6,662 bases of DNA. It comes from Aquirhabdus sp. (GTDB taxonomy: Bacteria > Pseudomonadota > Gammaproteobacteria > Pseudomonadales > Moraxellaceae). The stretch is taken from positions 1 through 6,662 of the forward strand of contig JASLGO010000010.1 in NCBI GenBank assembly GCA_030150135.1. The letters are read 5' to 3'. Positions 6,486-6,662 of the stretch are shown here, one piece after another. A program made the translations under genes and the position numbers. Numbering within the stretch: position 1 is the first letter of the stretch; each line of letters starts with the position of its first letter. A model generated the notes under the pieces. That model was given only the letters and a program-made list of their open reading frames with translations. It searched no databases and was not told the origin of the DNA.

Positions 6486-6662
6486 AAGGTTTCCTCGGTT
6501 AAGCGGGTGGCGACCAACATGCCAGAGAGTGGCTGTTGCGATGCTGCCCGAAGCATGAAATCATTGCTATACGTCATAGCTGCGGTGATAGTATAAAATC
6601 AATACTATATTTTCGCCACACTTACACGAATTAACTTGTCATTTTTAGTGGGTTAGCCGCTT
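6486..6662. other. Upstream region of the ETF-QO gene
   Basis: No gene is evident in these 177 bases. Proposed transcription on the - strand would begin near 6583, giving a leader of about 97 bases. Small dyads in the leader are GCTAT/ATAGC (6566-6570, 6576-6580) and ATGCT/AGCAT (6541-6545, 6552-6556). Neither has a T run, so neither is an attenuator-type terminator by itself. What lies beyond 6610 towards the window end cannot be assigned; no start or stop of a neighbouring gene can be identified with confidence. Confidence 0.4.
6588..6618 (-). promoter_or_regulatory. Candidate ETF-QO promoter with overlapping inverted-repeat operator
   Basis: A perfect 7-bp inverted repeat, ATAGTAT (6588-6594) and ATACTAT (6602-6608), has a 7-base spacer. 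Its left arm overlaps a - strand -10 candidate, TATACT (6595-6590). A weak -35 (TGGCGA, 6618-6613) lies 17 bases upstream. A dimeric repressor bound here would cover the -10 region. The regulator is unknown; the half-site does not resemble FadR or PsrA sites as I recall them. Confidence 0.35.

Noticed and set aside
6443..6556. 37-codon - strand ORF in the ETF-QO leader that overlaps the ETF-QO start out of frame
   Set aside because: It has no ribosome site, overlaps the ETF-QO coding sequence by 43 bases, and its composition looks like out-of-frame translation.
6139..6558. 139-codon + strand reading frame opposite the ETF-QO N-terminus
   Set aside because: It is the antisense of a well-supported ETF-QO gene, is rich in Ser/Pro/Arg as antisense frames often are, and matches no family I know.

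Overview
The window looks like ordinary chromosome of a low-GC gammaproteobacterium, most likely Acinetobacter or a close relative. This rests on AT-rich coding sequence, compact A/T-flanked terminators and the mix of families present. It is my impression from the proteins, not a database match. I see no transposase, integrase, phage gene, tRNA, rRNA or CRISPR array.

Left part, + strand: the window opens inside the C-terminal end of a flavin-containing/Baeyer-Villiger-type monooxygenase (to 256), closed by a clear intrinsic terminator (282-308). A roughly 400-base non-coding stretch follows, with a compact group of DnaA-box-like sequences (366-423) and an AT-rich run. Next is a DUF4337 membrane protein of unknown function (655-1194). 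After a 306-base gap holding a plausible promoter and a 26-codon upstream ORF comes a ClC-family chloride transporter (1501-2853). The stop of the small ORF overlaps the ClC start codon.

Right part, - strand: a TPR plus GT41 (SPINDLY/OGT-like) glycosyltransferase (2877-4733, convergent with the ClC gene, 23 bases apart) lies downstream of the electron-transfer flavoprotein:ubiquinone oxidoreductase gene (4827-6485). The two are separated by a strong terminator with a UUCG tetraloop on the - strand (4790-4817). Upstream of the ETF-QO gene, a 7-bp inverted repeat overlaps the likely -10 region (6588-6608).

The genes do not form one pathway. ETF-QO feeds electrons from acyl-CoA and amino-acid dehydrogenases, via ETF, into the quinone pool. 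The monooxygenase fragment may belong to hydrocarbon or ketone oxidation. The ClC protein handles chloride/proton exchange. The GT41 enzyme probably glycosylates cytoplasmic proteins of unknown identity. I found no convincing new multi-gene system. The observations most worth checking are the overlapping leader ORF before the ClC gene, the DnaA-box-like cluster, and the GT41 enzyme with no visible target.
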